Shown here piece by piece: positions 32,675-43,316 of a DNA stretch of 64,000 bases. A program made the translations under genes and the position numbers. Origin of the DNA: Gammaproteobacteria bacterium (GTDB taxonomy: Bacteria > Pseudomonadota > Gammaproteobacteria > Steroidobacterales > Rariloculaceae); the NCBI GenBank assembly GCA_022825505.1, contig JAJDWR010000067.1, forward strand, positions 62,001 through 126,000, given 5' to 3'. Under the pieces are notes generated by a model. That model saw only the letters and a program-made list of their open reading frames with translations, did no database searches and was not told where the DNA came from. The number at the start of each line of letters is the position of its first letter. Position 1 is the stretch's first letter.

Positions 32675-34243
32675 ATGTTCGAAAAATACGCAATGATCGC
32701 CATGTATTTCGGCGTGCTGGTCGTGCTTGGCTGGCTCGCCGCGCGGCGCATCCGCAACATGAGCGATTTCGTGGTGGGCGGCAAGCGGCTCGGTTTCTGG
32801 GTGGCGGCCTTCTCCGCCCAGGCGACCGGCGAATCCGCCTGGCTGCTGCTGGGCCTGACCGGCATGGGCGCCATGGTGGGGTTTTCCGCCTATTGGATCG
32901 TGGTGGGTGAAGTCTTCGGCGTCACCGTGGCCTGGTTCCTGATGGCGCCTCGATTCAAACGATTGACCGACCGTTATGAGTCCATGACTGTGATCGACTT
33001 TCTGGTCAGCCGCTTCAGGTCGTCCACCCATACGCTGCGCGTGATTTCGGCGGTTTCGCTGTGCTTCTTCGTGCTCATCTACATCTCCGCACAGATCGAC
33101 GCCACCGGGTCCGCCTTCGCCTCGTTCCTGGAGTGGGACTACCTGGTGGGCGCCGTCGTGGGATTCGTGGTGGTGGCCGCCTACTGCGTGGCCGGCGGCT
33201 TCCTGGCTGCCGCGTGGACCGACATGTTCCAGGGTTCGGTGATGTTGCTTTGCCTGGTGATGCTGCCGGTCGTGGCCTTCCTTTCCCTGAGCAACTCAGA
33301 GGCCATTTACGCGGGTCTGCAGGCAATCGACCCAGGATTGGTCAGCTTCTGGGGCGCCGGCGGATTGACCTTGATGAACGTTTGCCTGGCGCTCGGCATG
33401 GTGGCGATCGGACTGGGTTTCCTGGGCTCGCCCCAGGTTTTCGCACGTCTGATCGCGATCCGCAGCAACGACCAGATCCATCGCGGCAAGTGGGTGGCAG
33501 TGCTGTTTACGATCCTGGTCGATTTCAGTGCAGTATGCATTGGCATCCTCGGACGCTACCTCTTTACTGAAGCGGGGGTGCAGCCCGATGCAGTACTCGG
33601 TAACGGCGCGCAGAACGTGCTGCCGGAATTGGTGGAGTACACGTTCCCGCCGTGGATCGTGGGCCTGTACGTGGCGGCAGTACTGGCCGCGATCATGTCC
33701 ACGGTTTCGTCGCTGCTGGTAATGGCCGCAGGATCGCTCACCCACGACATCTACGAGCGCCTGCTGAATCCCGGCATCGGGGATGCCGCCGCGGCCAGGC
33801 TTTGCCGGCGAGTCACCCTGGCCATGGCGGCGCTTGCGCTGAGCCTGGCGATCACCATTTCGATACTATCGCCGGAGCGGACGATCTTCTGGTTCGTGAT
33901 CTTCGGTTGGTCCGGCATAGCGGCGACGTTCTGTCCGATGATCATCCTGTCGCTGTTCTGGTCGGGATTCACCGAACGCGCCGCGATCGCGTCCATGGTG
34001 GCGGGCCTTTCAATGACCATCATCAGCAAGTTCGTTTTGCAGGAACTCCAGGTGGCGGGGCCGTATTTCACAGCGCTGGAAACCATGCCGCCGTCCTTCC
34101 TGTTCGCCCTGGTGGTGGGTTGGGCGGTGTCGCTGGCGTGGCCCGCCGACCATCTGCAAACCCAATACCGGGCAGATCTCCGCGGGTTGGCGGCTCAACG
34201 GTCCTCATCCGGGATGGCAAGCCGTCCCGCAACCGTGAAATGA
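32675..34243 (+). CDS. Sodium/solute symporter (SSS family, PutP-like)
   Basis: 522 residues with about 13 transmembrane helices. The SSS signature is visible as DFVVGGKRLGFWVAAFSAQATGESAW in pieces near residues 29-54. GFLGSPQVFARLIAI and SSLLVMAAGSLTHDIYER are typical of PutP/PanF-type carriers. It imports an organic solute, possibly proline or another amino acid, with Na+. It is divergent from the TonB receptor and may act with it. Confidence 0.87.
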   Translation: MFEKYAMIAMYFGVLVVLGWLAARRIRNMSDFVVGGKRLGFWVAAFSAQATGESAWLLLGLTGMGAMVGFSAYWIVVGEVFGVTVAWFLMAPRFKRLTDRYESMTVIDFLVSRFRSSTHTLRVISAVSLCFFVLIYISAQIDATGSAFASFLEWDYLVGAVVGFVVVAAYCVAGGFLAAAWTDMFQGSVMLLCLVMLPVVAFLSLSNSEAIYAGLQAIDPGLVSFWGAGGLTLMNVCLALGMVAIGLGFLGSPQVFARLIAIRSNDQIHRGKWVAVLFTILVDFSAVCIGILGRYLFTEAGVQPDAVLGNGAQNVLPELVEYTFPPWIVGLYVAAVLAAIMSTVSSLLVMAAGSLTHDIYERLLNPGIGDAAAARLCRRVTLAMAALALSLAITISILSPERTIFWFVIFGWSGIAATFCPMIILSLFWSGFTERAAIASMVAGLSMTIISKFVLQELQVAGPYFTALETMPPSFLFALVVGWAVSLAWPADHLQTQYRADLRGLAAQRSSSGMASRPATVK

Positions 34244-34312
34244 GGCAACCCCCTCCCGGGTTTGAGCTGGACGTGGCCCGCGAACGGCCTTCGCAAGAGT
34301 GAGACGGTCCGT

Positions 34313-36511
34313 CTACTGTTTCTTGTACGGACTTGCGGCGCGCTCGGCTGCGGCCGGATCGATCCCTCCGGGCGGAGTGGGAATGTAGTGTTCCGGCGTC
34401 GGCCCGCCCCGCGCCACGCGCGCCGCGGCCTCAGCCGGAGTCTCCAGCAAGTCGCCGGATGTCACTGCCGCCTTGCGGTCTACCTTGGAGGATCCCGCGG
34501 GCGCATCGGGGGCAGGCATCATGTTGGCATTGTAGTAGGCGATTTTCTGTTTCTTCGGGTCGATGTACCGGCCCAGTCTCAGATCCCGCCGATTGGTTCC
34601 CCGTTTCGGCGCAGTGGCCACACCGTTGATGATCTCGTGGTCGAACCACCATTTCTTGGCCGGATTGCGCTTGCCGTTGCCCAGCCAGTCGTCCAGCCGG
34701 GTGGCGATGGGAACCATCAGCGGCTTGAGCCACATGGCGTTGATGCCGAGCCAACTGGCCATGCGCGTCACCAGCGGGCCGTCCATGTCCACCACCTTGT
34801 TCAGCGGACAGGTCTTCATGCAGCGTCCGCAGGCCGCGCCCTTGGAGTTGGTCAGGCGATAGCGGGTGCAACGTTCGGCGTCGATCTTCCACATTTCGTA
34901 TGCGTTGAACATCACTTTGTTGCCCCACGGAATCGCATCGCAGGGGCACTCACGGGCGCACTTGAGGCAGTTGTCGCAGAAGTACTGCAGCCGGAAGTCG
35001 ATGGGCTTGTCCACCTCCATGGGAAAGTCGGTGGTGAAGACGACGGACTTGAAGCGCGGGCCAACGAACGGGTTGAGCACCAGTTCGCCGATGCGGCTGA
35101 GTTCGCCCAGCCCGGCCCAGAGGATCAGGGGAATGTGCAGGACATCGCTGTCGGCGTTGGTCTGGGAGCGGGACGAGAATCCCTGGCCGCGCAACAGGTC
35201 GGCCATCACGCCGGCGATCTCCGCGCCGCGCAGGTAGCCGCGCATGGACTGGGTGCCGGAGATCCAGTCGTCGCCGCTGGCGCCCTCCATGGTGTCGAAT
35301 CCCTGGTCGATGAGCATGACCACGGCGTAGCGGTGGTACATCTCGATGGGGCGCCCGTCTTCCTTGTGGGAATGCCAGGCGTAGCGCGGAACCTCGCAGA
35401 TGCCGGTCAGATCGGCGCCGAGGAAGTAGGACAGTGCCTTGACAGCCTTGGTGTTGGCCGCGGGGTCCCCGTAGCGGTCCATATCAGGATCGGCGGCCGC
35501 GTCTCCGTCCTGGTAGGGAACCAGCGACCGAATCGTCTTGAGAAGGCTCTGGGACGTGGGATGCTTGAACGAGAACCGGCTGCGCTCCTTCTGGGCTCGC
35601 GGACCCAGATCCCCCTGAAGCGCGCGCTCGAAGAAGGCCGCCCGTTTCGGCACCCGGGGCACTTCGTCGTCGATGATCAGCGTGGTCGGGCGCTCGACCT
35701 GTTTCACCGTCTCCATGGGATAGCGGCTGTAGTGCGCCGGCCGCGCCGCTCGCCGGCGCCGCTCGCGGCCCGACTGGGCCCCATTGAGCCCCCACCAGTA
35801 ACGCAGGCCCCTGGCTTTCAGTGCCCTGGCGTGCAGGGGGCGGTCGGTGGCCAGTTCATAATCGGTTGCGATGACCGCGATGGAAAAATTGTCGATGTAT
35901 GGATTGCGAATACGGTCGCCATCCCGCACCCCGAGCCCCGCCAGCACGGCGAGCCGCTGGGCGTCGAGGATCTCGTGGCCCCGTATGTGGGGGCGCGCCG
36001 CGAAACCCATGTGACGGATATGCCCGGCCACCACCACGGCAATTTCGGCAGCGCGCATGTCGGTGACGGCACGGACCGAGGAGGCGACCCAGTCGTGCGC
36101 CAGATTGTCCTTGTCCGGAACCTTGCCGTCTTCCACCAGCATCACAATGGCGTAGGAGTCGGGTGTTTTCTCGGCGCCGGTCAGCCAGGCGTTGTCCGGA
36201 ATCCGGCAGATACCGACCTGGGAGGCATCCATGAAGTAGGCGTTGCCCTTGATATCGGCCGCCCGGCGGTCGAGATCGTCGGGAACCGGCGCCCGATCGG
36301 GGGCCACCTCGTCATCCACGAACTGGGCGAGAATCGATCTGTAGTTGTCAGCCACATGGGCGAGATCGGCGCCGTTGGAACTTCTCTCCGGAGCAGATTT
36401 GGGGGACGCCCCGGCTTCCACCGCGGTAACGGCATCGTCGCGTGGAAGCGTTTCCAGAGGAAACAGGCCGTAGTGAAACGGCCGGTTCCTGGATCGAGCA
36501 TGAAATATCAT
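34313..36511 (-). CDS. Reductive dehalogenase-like corrinoid/Fe-S protein with duplicated core module
   Basis: 732 residues, cytoplasmic (no Tat or Sec signal). The C-terminal region has two [4Fe-4S] motifs: Cys512/515/518/522 (CDNCLKCAREC) and Cys548 with Cys561/564/568 (CGRCMKTC), as in reductive dehalogenases (RdhA). A nitroreductase-like corrinoid-binding module precedes them (about 355-505). A second, related module lies at about 80-227: YFMDASQVGICRIP matches YFLGADLTGICEVP, and AEIAVVVAGHIRHMGFAARP matches AEIAGVMADLLRGQGFSSRS. No RdhB anchor or reductase fusion is seen. It may remove halogens or act on another substrate; QueG is unlikely because of size and layout. Confidence 0.75.
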   Translation of the reverse strand: MIFHARSRNRPFHYGLFPLETLPRDDAVTAVEAGASPKSAPERSSNGADLAHVADNYRSILAQFVDDEVAPDRAPVPDDLDRRAADIKGNAYFMDASQVGICRIPDNAWLTGAEKTPDSYAIVMLVEDGKVPDKDNLAHDWVASSVRAVTDMRAAEIAVVVAGHIRHMGFAARPHIRGHEILDAQRLAVLAGLGVRDGDRIRNPYIDNFSIAVIATDYELATDRPLHARALKARGLRYWWGLNGAQSGRERRRRAARPAHYSRYPMETVKQVERPTTLIIDDEVPRVPKRAAFFERALQGDLGPRAQKERSRFSFKHPTSQSLLKTIRSLVPYQDGDAAADPDMDRYGDPAANTKAVKALSYFLGADLTGICEVPRYAWHSHKEDGRPIEMYHRYAVVMLIDQGFDTMEGASGDDWISGTQSMRGYLRGAEIAGVMADLLRGQGFSSRSQTNADSDVLHIPLILWAGLGELSRIGELVLNPFVGPRFKSVVFTTDFPMEVDKPIDFRLQYFCDNCLKCARECPCDAIPWGNKVMFNAYEMWKIDAERCTRYRLTNSKGAACGRCMKTCPLNKVVDMDGPLVTRMASWLGINAMWLKPLMVPIATRLDDWLGNGKRNPAKKWWFDHEIINGVATAPKRGTNRRDLRLGRYIDPKKQKIAYYNANMMPAPDAPAGSSKVDRKAAVTSGDLLETPAEAAARVARGGPTPEHYIPTPPGGIDPAAAERAASPYKKQ

Positions 36512-36966
36512 TAACGTATTCCGTGTCGTGAAGAGGTCTGATGCATTCTACCCGAACACCGGCCCGTCAAAGAATCCACAAATGCTGTGGATAACTCTGT
36601 GGAAAATACATTGATTGCGGGGCTCATAGGGCGATGCTGCGCCATTTCGAGATAAATTGGTCAAAAAAACGTCAAATTTCTTTTTCTATTGAAAATCATA
36701 TGGTTACATGCTTTTTTCTCAGCGCTGTACGAGATTGGCGCTCCAACTGCCACTTTTGTGACAGCGAGAGGACGCTCGTCAGGCGGATGTGGACAGAAAT
36801 CGCTTCGATGAGTCCGCACATCCGCTGCGTCTGTCGAAACGTTCCCGCCGCCTGTATCGACGGGTAGCCGCGCAGTAACTGTGTAGAAACGAACTCTCGT
36901 GTATTCTACGTTGTCCTGGCACGGTAGTTGGTAACCGCTTCAGCGCAGACCTGGAGGGAGGACATC
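36512..36966. other. 455-bp AT-rich gap with DnaA-box cluster
   Basis: No gene is supported here. At 36586-36594 TGTGGATAA is a perfect DnaA box. GAATCCACA (36572-36580, 7 of 9) and TGTGGAAAA (about 36599-36607, 8 of 9) flank it within 36 bp. AT-rich runs follow at about 36655-36720. A 77-codon frame at 36634 has no ribosome site or family features. This could be a DnaA-controlled regulatory region or an origin-like sequence. Confidence 0.45.
36586..36594 (-). promoter_or_regulatory. Perfect DnaA box
   Basis: TGTGGATAA is the exact reverse complement of the TTATCCACA consensus. Two near matches lie within 36 bp, in opposite and same orientations. The surrounding context TGTGGATAACTCTGTGG resembles origin-proximal sequence in other gammaproteobacteria. 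Confidence 0.5.
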
Positions 36967-37680
36967 ATGATTTATTCGCGAACCGCTTTGCTTTTCCTGG
37001 CCGGAATCTTTCTCGTGGCCTGCGAGCCTTCCGGGGACATGCCGGCGGGTGACGAACCGGCCGCCGAGGCGGCCGCGGAGGACGGGTCTTCCGAGACAAT
37101 GCCCGAAGCTGCCGAACCGGAGGCCTCGGAGGCGATTGCCCAGACTACGACACAGGCGTCCCTGTTGAGCGAGCCCGAATGGGCGATTCTCTTTGCCGGG
37201 CATGATTTGACTTCGTTCAATGCCGTCGGCGACGCCGAGTGGAACATCATTGACGACTACGTGGAAGCCGACGGGTACATGGGCTCGTTCCTGGTCACCC
37301 GGGGGCACTACACGGACTTCCTGCTCCAGGCGGAATTCTGGCCGGGCGCCAACTCCAACAGCGGCATCTTCATCCGCAATGGTGACCCTCAGGCGATCAG
37401 CGCCATGGGCGGTTACGAGCTCAACATCTACGACACCAACGAGAACGCGGACAACCGGACGGGTTCGATCGTGGGGCACCAGCCGCCGATGGCTGAAGTG
37501 TTGACCGAGGAGCAGTGGAATACCTACGAGATCACCGCGCAGGGCAACCGCATCACCGCGAGCGTGAACGGCACGCTCACCGCCGACCTCGAGGACGACA
37601 CTCACGCCAGCGGCCCCATCGCGTTTCAGAACAACGGCGGGCTGATCCGGTTCAGGAATATTCGGATCAGGCCGCTCTGA
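36967..37680 (+). CDS. DUF1080 (3-keto-disaccharide hydrolase-like) lipoprotein
   Basis: 237 residues. Lipoprotein signal LFLAGIFLVAC with Cys19 is followed by a long acidic Ala/Glu/Pro linker (about 20-65). The DUF1080 lectin-like domain then shows EWAILFAGHDLTSFNAVGD, NSNSGIFIRNGDP, WNTYEITAQGNRITASVNG and a final GLIRFRNIRIRPL. Such domains bind or cleave sugars at the cell surface. ATG 36967 has GGAGGGAGGA upstream and starts the signal peptide. It converges on the sulfite reductase cluster. Confidence 0.85.
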   Translation: MIYSRTALLFLAGIFLVACEPSGDMPAGDEPAAEAAAEDGSSETMPEAAEPEASEAIAQTTTQASLLSEPEWAILFAGHDLTSFNAVGDAEWNIIDDYVEADGYMGSFLVTRGHYTDFLLQAEFWPGANSNSGIFIRNGDPQAISAMGGYELNIYDTNENADNRTGSIVGHQPPMAEVLTEEQWNTYEITAQGNRITASVNGTLTADLEDDTHASGPIAFQNNGGLIRFRNIRIRPL

Positions 37681-37690
37681 CCGAGATTCG

Positions 37691-38184
37691 TCAGCCGGCC
37701 CGATGCCGTAACTGCACGGCCGACAAGCGGCCGTCGGCGGCCGGCTGATACCAGACGCCGAAGTCTGCGGAAGCGACCTGCATATCGCCCAGCGGGTCAT
37801 CGCTTTCCAGTTCGAACGCGTCGAACCCGGTTCGTTCCATGAAATGAAGCTGCTCCAGAAGCACGTCTCCCACGGCCCTGATCTCGCCGCTGTAACCGTA
37901 TTGCCCGCGTAGCAGGCGGGCGTAGGAATAGGCGCGTCCATCCCTGAACACCGGAAACTCGAGTGCAATCAGGGCGATCGAGTGCAGATCTTCGGCGATC
38001 GACTCAGGCGGCTGGTCGCTCCGAAGCTTGACGCCGACAGGTTCGGTCCGCTGCAGCAACTGCTCGCGGTGGGATTGCCACTGGTCGAGATCGACGAGCA
38101 CCGGACCGCTCGCCGGGATCGTCTCCCGACCGGTAGCATCGGCGAACGGATCGTCGATCACCGCGTTGTTCTTCAGCAGCGCCA

Positions 38185-38185
<1 letters not shown>
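37691..38185 (-). CDS. DUF934 protein of the sulfite reductase cluster
   Basis: 164 residues of the DUF934 family, habitually encoded next to cysI/cysH in proteobacteria. Visible are the central RSDQPPESIAEDLHSIALIALEFPVF, in pieces, and GRAYSYARLLRGQYGYSGEIRAVGDVL, followed by the typical FELESDD stretch. There are no cofactor motifs. It is thought to help assimilatory sulfur reduction, with no defined biochemistry. Its ATG shares one base with the cysI stop, so it is co-translated. Confidence 0.85.
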
Positions 38186-39858
<1,673 letters not shown>

Positions 39859-39860
39859 GG

Positions 39861-40160
39861 TCAGATGACTCCGCGACTCTGCGGGACAAGGCCCACCGAC
39901 GGCCCGAACGCCCTGATTCGTTCCCGAACAAGCACGGGACGCCGCCGGCCGGCATCCGCCGCTACATCGATCAGATAGGGATCGACCACCCTGTTCTCCT
40001 CCACGGCCTGCTGAGCCGCGGACAGATGTTCATCGGCATCCTGCCTGCTGACGAGCAGCAAACCGTCCGCGATTTCGTTTACCCAATCGCCGGCGTCGTC
40101 CATGAAAACGACGCGTCCGTCGGTGAGTCGATTGGCTATGATCATCTGCATTTTCTTCAT
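39861..40160 (-). CDS. DUF2849 protein of the sulfite reductase cluster
   Basis: 99 residues of the small DUF2849 family found just upstream of cysI in many proteobacteria: IIANRLTDGRVVFMDDAGDWV, in parts, and a middle region rich in Ala/Glu (QDADEHLSAAQQAVEENRVVD). Its role is unknown. The start is either ATG 40160 or ATG 40151; the second has GCGGGA at a better distance. It has no membrane or metal motif. Confidence 0.78.
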   Translation of the reverse strand: MKKMQMIIANRLTDGRVVFMDDAGDWVNEIADGLLLVSRQDADEHLSAAQQAVEENRVVDPYLIDVAADAGRRRPVLVRERIRAFGPSVGLVPQSRGVI

Positions 40161-40361
40161 TCCCGCTTCGGGCGCGGGACACGCGTACGGGCGTGACACC
40201 GCTGCAACGGAAACGGACAAACAGAATACACTCTTCAAGTGCCTGTATTTATTCCACTTCCGCAGAACAATATTCAGAAAATGCAGGTACGGTACGGGTT
40301 GCCGCCTGGCAGCCGTCGCGCCAGGAAGGCGAGAATGGAGCAGGCGGGCGCCTGGGGGTCC

Positions 40362-40964
40362 CTATGGTGCCGGCGATGTCCCCGTCCGTGATGCCAGCGC
40401 CGCGTCAAGCGCTGCACGAACTTCCGCGGACCAGAATTCCGACAACTCGTCGCCTGGCGGCAATTCGGTGGATTCCCTGCGCCAGGATACGGTGCCGCTA
40501 CCGTCGACCACCATGAGGCCGGGGATGAAATGAACATCGTAGTCGGCGGCGATCGCGTCGCCTTCGAGAATGCCCATCAGGGGAAATCCAAGATCCTCAA
40601 GATACGCCCGGGGATCGCCCTCGGCTTCGTCTTCCCGCGTATTGACGGCAATCACCTGCACACCCCGGTCAGAGTAATCGTCCAGGATGGGTTCCAGGTA
40701 CGGCATGAATGCCTTGCAGTAGGGGCACCATGTGGCCCAGAACACCATGACGGCCGGATTTCCGTTCAGCACGTCGGGAAAGGTAACCGTCTGATCCCCG
40801 GCATCCGTTCCGACCCACGGCGGCGCCTCATCACCCGCCTGAACACCCCATGCGGGCAGGGTTGCTGCTGCCAATGCGAATGCTCCCGCCAATGCGATTA
40901 TGGCGGAGCGCGACCGCGAAGGGAGAGTTGCCTCTAAACCGGTCATTCCTGTTTTCTCGATCAT
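40362..40964 (-). CDS. TlpA-type thioredoxin-like protein
   Basis: 200 residues. An N-terminal hydrophobic signal or anchor (about 19-40) precedes a thioredoxin fold with the redox pair WCPYC (Cys80, Cys83) and a cis-proline segment HFIPGLMVV. It is a periplasmic thiol-disulfide protein of the TlpA/ResA class, which may reduce apocytochromes or other exported proteins. Its start overlaps the stop of the DUF6152 gene in an ATGA. It therefore belongs to that operon and may service its products. Confidence 0.87.
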   Translation of the reverse strand: MIEKTGMTGLEATLPSRSRSAIIALAGAFALAAATLPAWGVQAGDEAPPWVGTDAGDQTVTFPDVLNGNPAVMVFWATWCPYCKAFMPYLEPILDDYSDRGVQVIAVNTREDEAEGDPRAYLEDLGFPLMGILEGDAIAADYDVHFIPGLMVVDGSGTVSWRRESTELPPGDELSEFWSAEVRAALDAALASRTGTSPAP

Positions 40965-42001
40965 GGTTCTAATTCCATCCTGAACATGTTTGTGGCGTCA
41001 GCGTTGCAGTCGAAGGGCGTCATCTCCAGTTGAGGAACGTGGATGAGTTCCCGGGAGTGCGTCATCGGTTCCGCAAGGTACTCCGGATCCTCGAGCATGA
41101 ACTCCACAGCCATGCGAGTCCCGCCCTCCAGTAGAGTATATTGCTCGACCACGTGCTTCTGCCCGCCCGACGGAACGCCAATCTGGTAGGGCGAGCGGTG
41201 ATTCGTGAAATTCCGTGTGTCCACGACAAGCGTATCACCTTCCCAGTACCCGACGGAGTGGCCAGAGGGGAACCGCTCGCTGGTATCCGGATGTTCGCGT
41301 CCGTCCATGTAGACGGTGCGCACCTCGTCCCAATACTGGCTGCGGATTTCGATGGCCTTGTCGTCATCCAGGAACTCTATTTCCATCGGATATCGGGTGC
41401 TGGAGACGATCAAGGCGGGCGTGGGCCTGCCGATACACCGGGACTCCGGGTTTTCGGGGGAGAACGGATCGTAGGAATCCCGCGCTGCCTGGCCCTTGGC
41501 CGAAAATTTCAGGTGAGCCAGGAAAAAGCCGTCGAAACCGCCCGGAAACCGGGGCACCTCGGAAAGTTTGGCAAGCCATCGTCCCTGAAGACTCGACGCG
41601 GGTACCGTTTCGTCGGGTTCGCGAAACGCTTCGCCGGTTGAGAGACCGCCCATCCGATCAACCGAATCCAGGTACCCGTAGGGGCGGCCGTCGGTCGCCG
41701 GATGCGCGTGCACCGTGACGCGGTCGCCGGGCGAAAGCGTGTCGCGATTCCAGCCCATTCTCGAGACCGTGATCGTGGAACCCATCTGCAGTGCCCATTC
41801 CACCGGTTCGCCGTTCACGTCTTCGGTCACGACGGTGAAATAGACGTGCGGATTGCGCCAATGAAAGGCGGTGACTACGCCGTCAAGGGTCACCACGTTT
41901 TCCATGTCCAGGCCGGCGTCGCTGTGGTGCGCCAATGCCGGCCCAATGCACACTGCCGCCAGCGCGCTCAGTGTTGTGCACCTCGTTACCGATCGCTCCA
42001 T
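40961..42001 (-). CDS. Exported two-domain DUF6152 protein
   Basis: 346 residues with a signal peptide ending near ALAHHS. The N-terminal DUF6152 domain (about 24-115) shows AHHSDAGLDMENVVTLDGVV, FHWRNPHVYFTVV, MGWNRDTLSPGDRVTV. The C-terminal region (about 150-346) contains SGHSVGYWEGDTLVVDTRNF and matches the separate protein at 42466-43116. Function is unknown; the domain pattern suggests a small beta-barrel. Its stop overlaps the tlpA-like start. Confidence 0.8.
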   Translation of the reverse strand: MERSVTRCTTLSALAAVCIGPALAHHSDAGLDMENVVTLDGVVTAFHWRNPHVYFTVVTEDVNGEPVEWALQMGSTITVSRMGWNRDTLSPGDRVTVHAHPATDGRPYGYLDSVDRMGGLSTGEAFREPDETVPASSLQGRWLAKLSEVPRFPGGFDGFFLAHLKFSAKGQAARDSYDPFSPENPESRCIGRPTPALIVSSTRYPMEIEFLDDDKAIEIRSQYWDEVRTVYMDGREHPDTSERFPSGHSVGYWEGDTLVVDTRNFTNHRSPYQIGVPSGGQKHVVEQYTLLEGGTRMAVEFMLEDPEYLAEPMTHSRELIHVPQLEMTPFDCNADATNMFRMELEP

Positions 42002-42073
42002 GGTTCTTCCGCTTTGCGGTTCGATTGAATTACCCGCCGTTGCGCCGCCGGCCTGACGAATTTTCGATGGTGC

Positions 42074-42463
42074 TCATTGCCGTTTCCACACCATCGCCCC
42101 ATCATCCACGATGATTTCCTCGGTATCGACCCCATTGCCCTTCCAGGCCGGAAACCCGGTCGCCGTGACGGTCTGGCCGGGCTTGACCGAGTCTTCGTTC
42201 CAACCCGCGCGCATCATCCGGTTCCTTGATGTGCTCTCCAGCCGCCATTCCTCAACCTGACCTTCGGCACCGGTCACGTCGATGATGATGTAAACGTGCG
42301 GGTTGATAAACTGAAATTCCCTGACCACGCCGGTCACCGTGATCTGATCCGCATTAAGGTCGTACCAGGGGACGCTGCTGTGATGAGCCTGCGCCGGCAC
42401 GACAGCCGACGCTGCGAGGAAGATCGGGACTGCGGCAATTCTCGCGAGGACCGACATGCGCAT
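42074..42463 (-). CDS. Exported single-domain DUF6152 protein
   Basis: 129 residues: a signal peptide ending at AQAHHS, then DUF6152 features QITVTGVVREFQFINPHVYI, MMRAGWNEDSVKPGQTVTATG and GNGVDTEEIIV. It corresponds to the N-terminal half of the larger protein at 40961. ATG 42463 is chosen because AACGGAGT lies seven bases upstream. It begins two bases after the stop of the 42466-43116 gene, so the two are co-transcribed. Confidence 0.8.
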   Translation of the reverse strand: MRMSVLARIAAVPIFLAASAVVPAQAHHSSVPWYDLNADQITVTGVVREFQFINPHVYIIIDVTGAEGQVEEWRLESTSRNRMMRAGWNEDSVKPGQTVTATGFPAWKGNGVDTEEIIVDDGAMVWKRQ

Positions 42464-42465
42464 GG

Positions 42466-43116
42466 TCAATACTCCGTTACATGACATTCGAATGGCAGCA
42501 GTTCCCAGTCGGGTCTGTATTCGAACATCTCCGTCTGGGTGACCGGCTCGGTGAAGTTCTCGGGATCGGTCAGGGTCATGCGGATGATCACCACCATTCC
42601 GCCGTTTCGATCCTCCACGTCGTAAGTTTCGCGGATGATCATTCGTTCACTCTTCGGAATGCCGTTCCGGTTGACTTCGCCCGCCGAGAGATGGGTAGTA
42701 TCGATTACCAGCGTGTCGCCCGTCCATTGGCCGATGGAATGCCCGTTGGGAGTGTGCGGCGCGTCGGGCGGAAGCGGCGCGCCGTCCATCAGGATGGTGC
42801 GGACCACGTCCATGGTCTCGTAGCGGATCGTCAGCGTATCGCCCTCGAAAGAGAAGTCCATCGGGCTGCGGGGCGAGAATCCTCGGGGCATGCCGGGAGG
42901 GATGCATTGCAGCGAGGGATCCCGATCCAGCCGAAAGCTCTCGAAGCGCTGTCGGCCAGACTCGGTCAGGGGGTACTCGCGTGTACTCGTACCCAATCCG
43001 CCCACGGAAGTCCATACACCGGCCTCAAGTTTCCCGATTACCTGCGGGTTGGCAAGTGCGCCGAGCTGAACGTGCGTCAGGCAGACCGCAAAGACGATGC
43101 AAGCCGGGCGACCCAT
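42466..43116 (-). CDS. Exported protein matching the C-terminal half of the two-domain DUF6152 protein
   Basis: 216 residues, with a probable signal peptide (about 1-22). Shared motifs with 40961-42001 include DVVRTILMDGAPLPP (compare EVRTVYMDGREHP), NGHSIGQWTGDTLVIDTTHL, and the ends ELLPFECHVTEY versus EMTPFDCNADATN. Conserved Cys residues near the middle and end could form a disulfide. Function is unknown. ATG 43116 is supported mainly by the signal sequence. Confidence 0.72.
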   Translation of the reverse strand: MGRPACIVFAVCLTHVQLGALANPQVIGKLEAGVWTSVGGLGTSTREYPLTESGRQRFESFRLDRDPSLQCIPPGMPRGFSPRSPMDFSFEGDTLTIRYETMDVVRTILMDGAPLPPDAPHTPNGHSIGQWTGDTLVIDTTHLSAGEVNRNGIPKSERMIIRETYDVEDRNGGMVVIIRMTLTDPENFTEPVTQTEMFEYRPDWELLPFECHVTEY

Positions 43117-43316
43117 TGATCTACGCTGTCCCGGCCCACTGTTCCCGATGCGCATTCTCCGCACCGTTGCGGAGCGTCCATGACGTCCGGAGAGCAACAG
43201 GCTGCGGGGCGAGCACACTCTCGCCCGGATGATTCCCGGATCCAGTGCGGCTTCGAACAGGCTCGGGTACCAGCGACTCCAGCCCGGCAACACTTGCTCG
43301 ATCCGGTCGCGAAGAC

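Noticed and set aside
34313..36511. Epoxyqueuosine reductase (QueG)
   Set aside because: QueG is roughly half this size and usually has a C-terminal HEAT-like region. The two-module layout, long tail and motif spacing fit reductive dehalogenases better.
34262..36514. A 750-codon open frame on the plus strand opposite the dehalogenase-like gene
   Set aside because: The minus strand carries ordered Fe-S motifs and an internal domain repeat; the plus frame has none.
36634..36867. A 77-residue protein in the AT-rich gap
   Set aside because: No ribosome site, no recognisable pattern, and a composition typical of chance frames.
36512..36966. Calling this region the chromosomal origin
   Set aside because: Only three DnaA boxes, no origin neighbour genes and no skew evidence are available from one window; it is kept only as a candidate.
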